Assembly (NCBI RefSeq): GCF_003260125.1
Contig: NZ_QHKO01000005.1
Location: 318,142-382,141, forward strand
Length of the DNA stretch: 64,000 nucleotides
Direction of reading: 5' to 3'
Source of the DNA: Lujinxingia litoralis
Lineage (GTDB): Bacteria; Myxococcota_A; Bradymonadia; Bradymonadales; Bradymonadaceae
The notes beneath the pieces are model-generated. The model ran no database searches, was not told the origin of the DNA, and saw only the letters and a list, made by a program, of their open reading frames with translations. Of the stretch, positions 36,337 through 44,594 are shown in pieces. Both the position numbers and the translations under genes were made by a program. Each line of letters opens with the position of its first letter. Within the stretch, counting starts at the first letter, position 1.

Positions 36337-38529
36337 ATGCCTTCGAACACCTCCCGCGTTGCCTTCCTCTCGATGCTCCTGACCGGCGTGTGTGCGCTGA
36401 GCGCGGAGGCGCTCTCACTCACCCTGAGCGAGCCGACGGTCGCCCTGTGGATGCTCCCGATTCATGTGGGGGTGGGCGGGCCTCTGGTGCTCCTGGCGGC
36501 GGCGTTGGGCACGGCGGCCGCCACAAGCTGGGCGCGCCTGTGGGAGGGCCGCCTTCCCGCGCCGCTCAACCTGGTGGCCTGGCTCCTGAGTGCGCCCCTG
36601 CTCCTGGGCGCCTGGGTCCTGGCGAGCACGCTGGTCACGCTGGGCCTGGAAGGCCGGATTGCCACGCCCTGGATGAGCGCGCTCCTAAGCGCGCTCCTCT
36701 CGGCGCTGGCCGCGCTCTTCATCGTGGCGATGGGGGCGCCGCTGGTGCTGATGGTGCGCCGCCTGCTCCGCATGGTGACGGGGTACGCGTGGGGCCGCTT
36801 CCTCCTGCGCATCGACCTCTGGGTGCCGGCCGCCCTGGCCGGCGGGGCGCTTTTGGCCATGCTGATGCCCCTGGTGGCCCCGGGCGCCCTCAAGGTGCTC
36901 CCCTGGAGCTACGTCGCCACCGGGTGCGCGGGCGCCGCCGCGCTGCCCCTCTCCTGGGTCCTCCTGCGCGCGCGCCCGGGGCTGCACACCCCGCTGCTGC
37001 GCGCATTGCCCGCCGCGCTCGTGGCGCTGAGTCTCTTTTCCCTCCTGATGCCCCGCGCGCTGGAGCGCGCGCGCAGCTCCTTTGGCGACCAGCCCGCGCT
37101 GGCCAGCCACCTCTACACCGCGCTCTCCGGACCGCTGGACTTCGACGACGACGGCGCCCTCTCGCTCTACGCCGGCGGTGACTGCGCCCCCTTCGACCCC
37201 TCGCGTGGCCCCCACCAGCTGGAGACGCCTAACGACGGCATCGACCAGAACTGCTCCGGCGCCGACCTCACCTACGACGTCGCCGACTTCGGACCCGGCC
37301 CCTCCCGCGTGGCGCCTCCTGAAGGCATCGCCCGCCGCCCCCACATCATCCTGGTGACCACCGACGCCCTCTCCTTTTCGCACACCAGCGTCGGCGGCTA
37401 TGAGCGCGACACCACCCCACACCTGGCCGCATGGGCCGAGCGCGCCACCGTGTTTGAGACGGCCTTCTCCACCAGCACCTCCACGCGCCTCTCCATGCCC
37501 GGGATCATCGCCAGTAAGATGAACAGCCAGATGCGCATGCGCGACCGCCGCGTCCACCCCTACCCCTACCCCGCCGACGAGGTCACGCTGGGCACCCTAC
37601 TGCGCGACGCGGGCTACCGCACCGTGCACATCCCCGGCGATCGCTACTTTGTGCGCTGGCGCACCCATGCGCTGGGCTTTGAGGAGTTTGATACCCGGAC
37701 CTACAAAACCACCGACGAGCAGGGCCATAACTCCCCGGCGCTCACCGACCGCGCCATCGAAATCATCGAGGAGCACGACGACGAGCGCCCCCTGGCGCTC
37801 TGGGTGCATTACTTCGACCACCACGGCCCCTACACGATCCCCGAAGGCGCCAAAACCTTTGGTAAGGGCAAAAGCAACATGGAACGCTTTGAGAGCGAGC
37901 TCTGGTTTGCCGATCAGAGCTGGAAGCGCCTCATCGAGACGGTCGAAGCCCGCTGGGAGCCCGAGGATTACGTGATGGTCTTTACCTCCGACCATGGCGA
38001 GGCCTTCGACGCCAACCACCAGCGCCACCATCACGGCTACAACGTTTTGACCCGACCGCTGCACGTCCCCCTGATCATCCAGGCCCCCTTTGGTCGCGGC
38101 CAGCGCGTCGACGGGCTCGCCGCCCACATCGACCTGCTCCCCACCCTGGCCAACCTCCTCGACCTGCCGCCCCACGAAGACTGGCTCGGGGAGACCCTGG
38201 TCCCCTCCCTGGTCGAAGGCACACCCCCGCAAAAAGACGTGCTGCACTCGCTCTTCTACATCCCCGAGGCGGCCAAACGCGGCGAGGAGACCTTTCAGAT
38301 GATCGGCACCCGCACCGATGATTTTTATTATTTTGATGACCGCAAAAACGGCGTCCGACGCCTGGTCCGCTGGCGAGACGACCCCCTTGACGCGCACGAC
38401 GTCGCGCCAGCGGAGCCCGAGACCGCCGAGATCCTGCGCTACATCACCGGCCAGCGCCTGCAGTGGCTGCGCGAGCGCGAGCAGGCGCTCACACCTTTTG
38501 CAAAGGACGCCGAAAAGGCGAACGAGTAG
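36337..38529 (+). CDS. Membrane-anchored alkaline-phosphatase-superfamily enzyme (sulfatase-like) with MopE-type motif
   Basis: 730 aa. About six N-terminal membrane helices (residues 10-250), then the motif [16 protein letters not shown]...[12 protein letters not shown] (MopE-like metal-binding repeat, about 267-310), then a sulfatase/phosphoglycerol-transferase domain: [49 protein letters not shown], and [20 protein letters not shown]. At the nucleophile position of CxPSR there is Ser/Thr (STSTR) and no Cys, so formylglycine modification is unlikely; the site resembles LtaS-type transferases. Probably modifies a periplasmic polymer. Directly followed by a low-complexity hexanucleotide tract. 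Confidence 0.82.
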   Translation: MPSNTSRVAFLSMLLTGVCALSAEALSLTLSEPTVALWMLPIHVGVGGPLVLLAAALGTAAATSWARLWEGRLPAPLNLVAWLLSAPLLLGAWVLASTLVTLGLEGRIATPWMSALLSALLSALAALFIVAMGAPLVLMVRRLLRMVTGYAWGRFLLRIDLWVPAALAGGALLAMLMPLVAPGALKVLPWSYVATGCAGAAALPLSWVLLRARPGLHTPLLRALPAALVALSLFSLLMPRALERARSSFGDQPALASHLYTALSGPLDFDDDGALSLYAGGDCAPFDPSRGPHQLETPNDGIDQNCSGADLTYDVADFGPGPSRVAPPEGIARRPHIILVTTDALSFSHTSVGGYERDTTPHLAAWAERATVFETAFSTSTSTRLSMPGIIASKMNSQMRMRDRRVHPYPYPADEVTLGTLLRDAGYRTVHIPGDRYFVRWRTHALGFEEFDTRTYKTTDEQGHNSPALTDRAIEIIEEHDDERPLALWVHYFDHHGPYTIPEGAKTFGKGKSNMERFESELWFADQSWKRLIETVEARWEPEDYVMVFTSDHGEAFDANHQRHHHGYNVLTRPLHVPLIIQAPFGRGQRVDGLAAHIDLLPTLANLLDLPPHEDWLGETLVPSLVEGTPPQKDVLHSLFYIPEAAKRGEETFQMIGTRTDDFYYFDDRKNGVRRLVRWRDDPLDAHDVAPAEPETAEILRYITGQRLQWLREREQALTPFAKDAEKANE

Positions 38530-38530
38530 C

Positions 38531-38726
<196 letters not shown>

Positions 38727-38775
38727 TTTGAATGAACTCCCCCAAATGCCCCCCCAACCCGAGCGCATCCAGGGC

Positions 38776-38869
38776 GGCGCCTGACAAGGAGCAAGGAGGA
38801 GCGTGTAGCAGCCGCTACCGCGACGACGAAGCGACGCCGTCAGCGTCGTCCTGGGGCGCTCGGCACACC
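38776..38869. repeat. 94-bp direct repeat, copy 1
   Basis: Identical over 94 bases to 38967-39060, start-to-start distance 191. The second copy includes the 3' end and stop of the downstream minus-strand GT gene. The intervening 97 bases hold a diverged version, so this is a degenerate tandem array. Confidence 0.9.
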
Positions 38870-38966
38870 CGAGCGTATCCAGGGCGAAGTCCCCAGCAAG
38901 GAGGCAGGGATGAAGCTGTGGCAGCGCCACCGCGAATCCCTGACGACGCCGCTGGCTTCGTCCTGG

Positions 38967-39060
38967 GGCGCCTGACAAGGAGCAAGGAGGAGCGTGTAGC
39001 AGCCGCTACCGCGACGACGAAGCGACGCCGTCAGCGTCGTCCTGGGGCGCTCGGCACACC
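38967..39060. repeat. 94-bp direct repeat, copy 2 (contains the 3' end of the next gene)
   Basis: Exact partner of 38776-38869. The stop of the minus-strand gene (39006) lies in this copy, so the last 18 residues are encoded by repeat DNA. Confidence 0.9.
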
Positions 39061-41357
39061 ACACCCACCGCATCCACGAGAGCCCCCGTGCGCGCCACCA
39101 TCCCCACCGCGCGCTGGCCAGCCGGGCATCGCGCCTCCACCGGCTCGCCACCTTCCCCGACCCGCGGAGCCTGCCGCCGGGTACCACCGGCCTCGCACAC
39201 CACGCCCACGCTGCGCAGCCAGCGATCCTCGCCAGCGTGCACCCCCACCAGGCGCTCTCCGGGCTCGCAGGAAACGCGCTTCCAGGCCCCACCCGCCCCG
39301 CCGAGCTCCGGCCCCTCAACCCGGCCGGCGAGCCCCTTCGAGCTGCCCTCACAGCGCGGCCGAATCGCGGCGATCGACGCGCCATCCTCCGACCTGCGCA
39401 CCGCGTACCCGCTCAGGTGGTAGCCCTGCGGGCACTGCCAGCGCGCCGGATCTCCGCCCCGGCCCCCGGCCAGCGCCTCAAAGAGCGCGGGCTCCCCACA
39501 GAAATCCTGCGCAGCCCGCCAGGAATCCGGGTCGATCTTCAACCGATGCAGACGCGCGGCGGCCGCCATGTTGCTGAAGAAGCGCTCCACGCTCAGCTCT
39601 CCCCGCACCGCCTCCTCCAGCTCCGCGAGCTCTCCGCAGCTCAGGGCGCGGCGAGCCGCCGCCACGCTGGCGTCCTCCCCCGGGGTGGGGGCGGCAAAGC
39701 GGGCGACATACCAGCTGTTGGAGAGCATTTTTTCGTGGCCCGGCCGACCGCGCTTCCTCAGCTTCAAGCGCGCCGAAATCGGGTTCGCCAGGCCCACCCG
39801 ATCGACCATGTACACATCTCGCCCCAGCCAGAGACTGGTCATCCCGATGCTGATGCGCATCTGGGCCATTTTGAACCCCCGGGCCGCCACGTCCTCGCGC
39901 AGCGTATAGACCGGCAGACGGGGCCACAGCTCCCCGTGCTTGTTCCTCACGTAGAGAAATGGCGAGCATCCCCGAGGCGCGCCCTCCTCATGCCACTGAC
40001 CCGAGGGGCAGCGCCGCTCGGCAAAGCTCAAGGCCTGTTTGGACTCCTTGATAAAGTACATCGCCTCGTACTCTTCCAGGAGCACCGGGTTCTCGTGACT
40101 GGCCAGGCGCGCATACCAGCCCCGCTCATCGCCGATGCCATGCACATTTTCGACCGCAACGCGCAACGAGGTGCCGCAGTAGGCCGCCCACCCCACCACC
40201 AGTGCCATCCCCACCGCGCCCACCCACACGCCAGCCCCCGAATTCCGGCCCGGACCGCGCAGGTCTGCCCCACGCAGGGGTACCGCCGCCACCGGCAGCA
40301 AGAGCCCGAAGAGCGCCGGCAAAAAGAGCCGCCCGTGCATAAAGCCCCCGCCTACCTTCATGACGTACACACAATGGAAGAGCCCCACGAAGGTCGGGAT
40401 CACCAGCGCCAACAGCCGCAGAACATCGCCCTTTCGAGCCGTCTGGATCACCAGACGCAGCCAGAACCCCAGCGCCACCGCCAGGGGCAGCACCAGCTCG
40501 TAGGTCCCAAAAAAGTTCTCGGCGTAGCGAAACCCCTGCTCCCAGCGCGAGCCAAAGGCCGATTTGGCGATCGCCGTATTGGGCACAATCGCTGCAAAAT
40601 ACCCCATGCGGAAGATCTGGTAGGCCACGGGAATCGCCCCCATCGCCGCCCCCATCTTCACCACGAGGAGCGTCGATGCCTTGACGCTCGGCCAGCCACG
40701 GGCGCGCAGCGTGGCGCCGATCACCGGCAGCATCATCCCCAGGCTAAAGAGCGCGAGCTCCGGCCGCACCAGGGGCCCCAGGCCCAGCAGCGCCATCGTC
40801 CCATAGGGCACCCGGGCCGGGCGCTCCCGGGGGTGATCCACCACCCGGGCCACCCGATAAAAAGAGAACCCCAGCCAGCCGATCGCCAGCCCCGTCTCCA
40901 GCCCGGACGTCCCAAAATCCCAGGCCGGGGGCAGCACCGCATACATCAACGCCCCCAGCGGCAAGGGCGCCGCGCGCCAGATGCCCCCGAAGCCCTCCCG
41001 GGCACGTCCGGCCAGCACCAGGGCTCCCCACTGGGCAAAGCCCAGACCCACCACCGAGAGCGCCCACCCCGCGACCATCGCCGCGATCTCCAGGCGCACG
41101 CCCAGCCCCCCGAGCACCGCCACAATCCCCACCCACAGCGTGCTGGTATAGGCCTCAATGCGCTCGCCAGCGTTGAACACCGGCCCGGCGCCGGCCAGCA
41201 GGTTCTCGATCACGCGCAGGTTGATAAACCCGTCGTCGCTCGTCCAGCGCCGCTGCCAGATCATCACGCCCAGCACCACCAGCGGGGCAGCCATCGCCAC
41301 GAGCCAGGGCAGACTTCTTCGCCAATTACGCTCCAGCGCTTCCGGGCTATCGTTCAC
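39006..41357 (-). CDS. Polytopic GT-C-like membrane glycosyltransferase with C-terminal repeat domain
   Basis: 783 aa from GTG 41357. About ten membrane helices in residues 1-410. The N-terminus has TSDDGFINLRVIENLLAGAGPVFNAGERIEAYTSTLW, the first-loop acidic pair and the YNxGERVEAYTxPLW-type signature of GT-C enzymes such as AftB-like arabinosyltransferases. The C-terminal about 120 residues carry three Cys repeats (HLSGYAVRRSEDGASIAAIRPRC, ERLVGVHAGEDRWLRSVGVVC, QRAVGMVARTGALVDAVGVVC), a lectin-like look. Lipid-linked sugar donor and acceptor unknown. A 146-bp imperfect palindrome sits 20 bases upstream. Confidence 0.8.
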   Translation of the reverse strand: MNDSPEALERNWRRSLPWLVAMAAPLVVLGVMIWQRRWTSDDGFINLRVIENLLAGAGPVFNAGERIEAYTSTLWVGIVAVLGGLGVRLEIAAMVAGWALSVVGLGFAQWGALVLAGRAREGFGGIWRAAPLPLGALMYAVLPPAWDFGTSGLETGLAIGWLGFSFYRVARVVDHPRERPARVPYGTMALLGLGPLVRPELALFSLGMMLPVIGATLRARGWPSVKASTLLVVKMGAAMGAIPVAYQIFRMGYFAAIVPNTAIAKSAFGSRWEQGFRYAENFFGTYELVLPLAVALGFWLRLVIQTARKGDVLRLLALVIPTFVGLFHCVYVMKVGGGFMHGRLFLPALFGLLLPVAAVPLRGADLRGPGRNSGAGVWVGAVGMALVVGWAAYCGTSLRVAVENVHGIGDERGWYARLASHENPVLLEEYEAMYFIKESKQALSFAERRCPSGQWHEEGAPRGCSPFLYVRNKHGELWPRLPVYTLREDVAARGFKMAQMRISIGMTSLWLGRDVYMVDRVGLANPISARLKLRKRGRPGHEKMLSNSWYVARFAAPTPGEDASVAAARRALSCGELAELEEAVRGELSVERFFSNMAAAARLHRLKIDPDSWRAAQDFCGEPALFEALAGGRGGDPARWQCPQGYHLSGYAVRRSEDGASIAAIRPRCEGSSKGLAGRVEGPELGGAGGAWKRVSCEPGERLVGVHAGEDRWLRSVGVVCEAGGTRRQAPRVGEGGEPVEARCPAGQRAVGMVARTGALVDAVGVVCRAPQDDADGVASSSR

Positions 41358-41376
41358 TTCAACATCTCACGTTATA

Positions 41377-41522
41377 ACGCCGTGAGGCCATGTTGACGCC
41401 TTTGGATGCGATATTGAGAGTGACCTGAGCCAGGCGCAAACCACAGGCGATGCTTTCGTTTGCAACGCAGTTCAGGGTGCTCTCAATGCAGCAGACATGG
41501 CGTCAACGTTGGCTCACGGCGT
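41377..41522. repeat. Long imperfect palindrome (about 146 bp)
   Basis: Arms share ACGCCGTGAG/CTCACGGCGT at the ends, GTTGACGCC/GGCGTCAAC and ATTGAGAG/CTCTCAAT further in, and GCAAACC-like pieces near the centre (about 41450). Only some stretches pair exactly. It could be a mobile-element relic (MITE-like) or a structured RNA. No transposase is seen. Confidence 0.65.
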
Positions 41523-41626
41523 AGTAAGCCATTGCCGTCGATTGTTGTGTTGCCGGGTAGGAGAGGGAGCGACGCGTTTCATGTCATGACCTCTGGCCTT
41601 CCACCGCGACGCGCCGGCAAGCATCC

Positions 41627-41662
41627 CACTCGCAAGCCCCCTGAAACCGGGGCTGGCGAGTG
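41627..41662. repeat. Hairpin with 13 of 14 paired bases
   Basis: Arms at about 41627-41640 and 41649-41662, loop ctgaaacc. No T run on either side. Might end transcription from the minus-strand small gene, but position and lack of T make that doubtful. Confidence 0.4.
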
Positions 41663-41691
41663 CGCGGTCAAGCTTTGTGTCCCTCACCCCT

Positions 41692-41705
41692 TAGAAGTAC
41701 TTCTA
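41692..41705. promoter_or_regulatory. Perfect 14-bp palindrome
   Basis: TAGAAGTACTTCTA between the hairpin and the small precursor gene. A dimeric regulator could bind it, but no gene start lies close by, so this is a bare observation. Confidence 0.3.
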
Positions 41706-41928
41706 TCAGAGTCGCGGGAGCCTAGAGAGAGCGCAGAGGCGATGCAAGGGTTGGCACAGGCCCCGGTCCTACGCGCGCCACAGCCCTCTCGAAGGCTCGC
41801 GCGCGCGCCGAAATCGGCAGCACCTGCGGTAGGGAGTGCCCCGCGGCAAACGGGGCCGGGCCGGCCGGGATGGGCAGCCCGCTGGCGCGCTTGTCGTCGC
41901 GGATGAGCGGGCCGCTTCATCCCCTGGC

Positions 41929-42450
41929 TTAGTCGCCCTCCGACTCCCGCGCCTCGCCATCCTCTGGCGCCGGGGCCGTCATGAGTTCCAGGTCTTCTTC
42001 GTCGAAGGGCGGGGCCCCGTAGAGTTGTTCGTCCACCACCACCCGCGGGGCATCCCACACGTCGTCCTCTTCAGGAGTCGGGTCCGTGGACTCGCCCTCC
42101 GAGGCATCATCGCCCGAGGGGGCTGCGTCGTTCGGCGAGTTTGCCGACGCCGGCGAGGCGTCTAAGGGCTCCTGGACCTGCATCTGCGCAGGCGCTTCGT
42201 CCGGCTCTGTCGTGGGGCCCTCGCCATGCTCACAGGCCGTCAACAAGGTCAAGCCCATCGCCGAGGCCGCGGCCAGCCCGGCGGCCCTCCCCCTGGCGAG
42301 TTCTCCCACGCGCGCGCGGGCCTGACGCGCCTGCGCCGGATCAAATTCGACCCCGCAAAAGGGGCAGCCCCCCCGCGGGATGTCCTCAAAAACCCGCACA
42401 TGGGCCTGACACCCGGGGCAAGGTACGAGCAAGGTTTTCTGGTCTGTCAT
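41929..42450 (-). CDS. Small acidic protein with N-terminal zinc ribbon (second paralog, possible modified precursor)
   Basis: 173 aa, start ATG 42450 (GGAG upstream on the minus strand); this start aligns the Cys positions exactly with its paralog at 44016-44405 (Cys 11, 14, 29, 32). CPGC...CPFC is a zinc ribbon. A hydrophobic stretch (GLAAASAMGLTLLTAC, about 58-73) ends in Cys like a lipobox but sits inside the protein. Then a long acidic tail, with WDAP (132-135), eight residues, YGAP (144-147). Same motif as the paralog. I recognise no family. Its promoter-like element lies about 110 bases upstream. Confidence 0.78.
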   Translation of the reverse strand: MTDQKTLLVPCPGCQAHVRVFEDIPRGGCPFCGVEFDPAQARQARARVGELARGRAAGLAAASAMGLTLLTACEHGEGPTTEPDEAPAQMQVQEPLDASPASANSPNDAAPSGDDASEGESTDPTPEEDDVWDAPRVVVDEQLYGAPPFDEEDLELMTAPAPEDGEARESEGD

Positions 42451-42560
42451 CATGTGCTCCACAGGTCGTTCGGCTCTCGGGTCGCCGGGCGCTTCGCATG
42501 TTTTTCGAAAGCAAGCCTGCCCCCCGGGGGTGAAGGGCGGCCATTGGTGGGAATGCCCCG

Positions 42561-42590
42561 ACCCTAAACGCAGGTCGAAGCCCGGTGCAA
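42561..42590 (-). promoter_or_regulatory. Putative promoter of the second small zinc-ribbon gene
   Basis: On the minus strand TTGCAC, 18 bases, TAGGGT. The first small gene and the downstream GT-C gene (46196) have near-identical elements. The GC-rich -10 may be typical for this organism. Confidence 0.4.
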
Positions 42591-42703
42591 GGTAGGGCAC
42601 CACGGGCTTTGCCAACAAAGAGCAGAACGCGGGAGCCCACCGGCTTTTGCCCCCGCTCTATAACGCTGTGAGCAGCAGCCGACTGCGGGCTCGCCGGCCC
42701 GAC

Positions 42704-44026
42704 TCAGCTCCTTTTTAAGGCCTGGCGAATATGCTCCAGACTCCAGATGCTCGGCGCGTCCCCGCTCAGCGAGGCGACCTCCTCCTGGCTGCGCCCCAGA
42801 ATGGTGCGCAGCTCCAGGGGAGCGCGCTCCTCCATCTCCTCGACCACGATCTCGAAGCGACCGGTATCAAAGGGTTTTCCGCTGGCGCCCTCCACCTTCA
42901 CAACGCGCTCACGCTGGCCCCGGCGCTCAAAATCCATCGCGCGGTGGATGCAGTAGGGGTTGTTGCCGGTCTTGCCCAGCAGGCTGTGCGAAGTCCAGGA
43001 GCAGCCCGCTTTGCATTCGGCGGCGTAGTAACAGGTGCGGCAGTAGCCCCAGAGGTCTTCGACGGTACGCTCCCGCAGGTACTTAAGCTCCGGGGTGGTC
43101 GCGACCGTCTCGGCGATGCTCAAGTCGCGTACGTTGGCACCGGTGTAGTGCTGGGTGGGCAGCGAGGGGCAGCCCTTGATCTTGCCATCCGCCTCCAACC
43201 CAATCGACCACTTGCCCGCCGAGCACCCGCTCCAATGCACGCCCTCCTCGCCGCGAAAGCGCAGCATCTGCTCGTAGGGCCCGAAGTACCCGATGTTGTT
43301 CCCCGGGTAGAGCCCGATGCCCCTGGGCGAGAGTTTGGTGGCCTTGAGGTAGGCCAGGAGGGGGAAGACTTCGAGCAGGTCATAGGGCTGCAAGAGGAGC
43401 TCGGGGCGATCAGCGGCGCGCCCCATCGGCACGGTCAGCTGCAGCTGCCAGGCGTTGATGCCCAGCTCCACCAGCACATCGACCAGGGCCGGGAGCTCCG
43501 GCAACGAGAGGCGGTTGATCTGGGTGTTGACCCCGAGGCGAATGGGCGAGTCGGCGATACGGCGCGCCGAGGCCAGCGCGCTCTCAAAGGCGCCCTTGCG
43601 ACCGCGCAGGGCGTCGTGGGTCTGCTGCAGCCCGTCGAGCGACACCGAGATGATCCGGATGCCCGACTCCACGGCCTGCTCCACCCGCTTTGCGCTCAAA
43701 TCACGCCCGCCGGTGGTCATGCTGCAGACCATCCCCTGACGCGTGATCTCGGCGGCGATCTGGGGCCAGTCCTCCCGCAGATAGGCCTCCCCGCCGATCA
43801 GCGTCACCTCGCGAATGCCGAGTTTGGCGAGCTGGTCGACGACCTCCAGGCACTCCTTCGTGCTCAGCTCATCAGGGCGCGCTTTGCCGGCGCGCGAGCC
43901 GCAGTGGCGGCACCCCAGGTCGCAGGCCAGGGTGATTTCCCAGACGCAATACAGCGGCGTGCCGCGCTCCAGATCCTCCGGGCGTACCGCCCGCGCCGGG
44001 CGTCTTGCCTTCGGCTCAGTCGGCAT
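42704..44026 (-). CDS. Radical SAM/SPASM enzyme, putative peptide-modifying maturase
   Basis: 440 aa from ATG 44026. Radical SAM cluster C35-x3-C39-x2-C42 (CDLGCRHC), then GGEAYLREDW, VSLDGLQQTHDALRG (the usual VSLDG) and VGVNTQINR-like beta strands. The C-terminal SPASM Cys set is seen in GCPSLPTQH and CRTCYYAAECKAGCSWTSHS...YCIHRA. The start codon lies inside the last codons of the preceding small zinc-ribbon gene (11-base overlap, 44016-44026), so they are translationally coupled. SPASM enzymes with small linked genes usually form thioether, C-C or other crosslinks in peptides. The exact chemistry here is unknown. No transporter or protease of a RiPP cluster is adjacent. Confidence 0.9.
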   Translation of the reverse strand: MPTEPKARRPARAVRPEDLERGTPLYCVWEITLACDLGCRHCGSRAGKARPDELSTKECLEVVDQLAKLGIREVTLIGGEAYLREDWPQIAAEITRQGMVCSMTTGGRDLSAKRVEQAVESGIRIISVSLDGLQQTHDALRGRKGAFESALASARRIADSPIRLGVNTQINRLSLPELPALVDVLVELGINAWQLQLTVPMGRAADRPELLLQPYDLLEVFPLLAYLKATKLSPRGIGLYPGNNIGYFGPYEQMLRFRGEEGVHWSGCSAGKWSIGLEADGKIKGCPSLPTQHYTGANVRDLSIAETVATTPELKYLRERTVEDLWGYCRTCYYAAECKAGCSWTSHSLLGKTGNNPYCIHRAMDFERRGQRERVVKVEGASGKPFDTGRFEIVVEEMEERAPLELRTILGRSQEEVASLSGDAPSIWSLEHIRQALKRS

Positions 44027-44405
44027 CGGCGCTCTCGTCGGCATCCTGATCAAAATCGGCGTCGACATCAGCCGGGGCACCATACACATCCTGCATGATG
44101 CTATCGTCTGGCGCGTCCCAGGTGTCGCCAGCGTCACCAGCGTCTTCTTGTTCCACGTCCGGCGAAGGATCATCGATGTCCTCGCCGCCACAGGCCCCGA
44201 ACAGAGTGAGGCTAAGCGCAGAGGCCGCAGCAATCCCGGTAGAACGTTGCGCCAGACGTGCAACTGTGCCGCGCGACTGACGCGACGCCTGCGGACCAAA
44301 CTTGGTCGCACAAAAAGGACACTCGGCCTCGGGCGCCTCGCGCTCCACGCGCACGTGCGACATGCACGAGGGGCAGGTGGCCAGAAGGGTGAGTTTTTCG
44401 CTCAT
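44016..44405 (-). CDS. Small acidic protein with N-terminal zinc ribbon (first paralog, possible modified precursor)
   Basis: 129 aa, ATG 44405 preceded by GGAGGAG. Cys 11, 14, 29, 32 (CPSC, CPFC) make a zinc ribbon; hydrophobic segment GIAAASALSLTLFGAC (57-72) ends in Cys72. The acidic tail has WDAP (96-99), eight residues, YGAP (108-111), ending in an Asp/Ala run. The stop overlaps the radical SAM start by 11 bases. Paralog of 41929-42450. I infer a leader-plus-core substrate: zinc ribbon as recognition part, WDAP/YGAP region as modification site. A redox or scaffold protein is an alternative. Confidence 0.82.
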   Translation of the reverse strand: MSEKLTLLATCPSCMSHVRVEREAPEAECPFCATKFGPQASRQSRGTVARLAQRSTGIAAASALSLTLFGACGGEDIDDPSPDVEQEDAGDAGDTWDAPDDSIMQDVYGAPADVDADFDQDADESADAD

Positions 44406-44523
44406 GGTGGTGCTCCTCCAAAAAGAATTCAGTGAACATCAAAGATTCAAACCCTCGGTCCCCACGACCGACGCGGTGCGTGACCCCACCCGCTCGGAGT
44501 CACCGGTGCGTTGCGATGGGAGG

Positions 44524-44553
44524 ACCCTAAAAAGGGGTGGAGAGCAAACGCAA
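44524..44553 (-). promoter_or_regulatory. Putative promoter of the small zinc-ribbon/radical SAM operon
   Basis: Minus-strand TTGCGT, 18 bases, TAGGGT; the distance to the start (about 119 bases) is like that for the second paralog. Confidence 0.45.
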
Positions 44554-44594
44554 ATGTTCTGTTTGCGGGGCAACACCGGGTGGCGATTGAGGCT

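Larger units (their letters stand above)
41358..41928. other. Intergenic stretch with palindromes
   Basis: About 570 bases without a supported gene. It holds a long imperfect palindrome at 41377-41522, a near-perfect hairpin at 41627-41662, and a perfect 14-bp palindrome at 41692-41705; the remainder shows no pattern I can name. Confidence 0.6.

Noticed and set aside
41460..41906. Plus-strand frames between GT-C gene and the small precursor
   Set aside because: Overlap palindromes, no ribosome site or recognisable composition.
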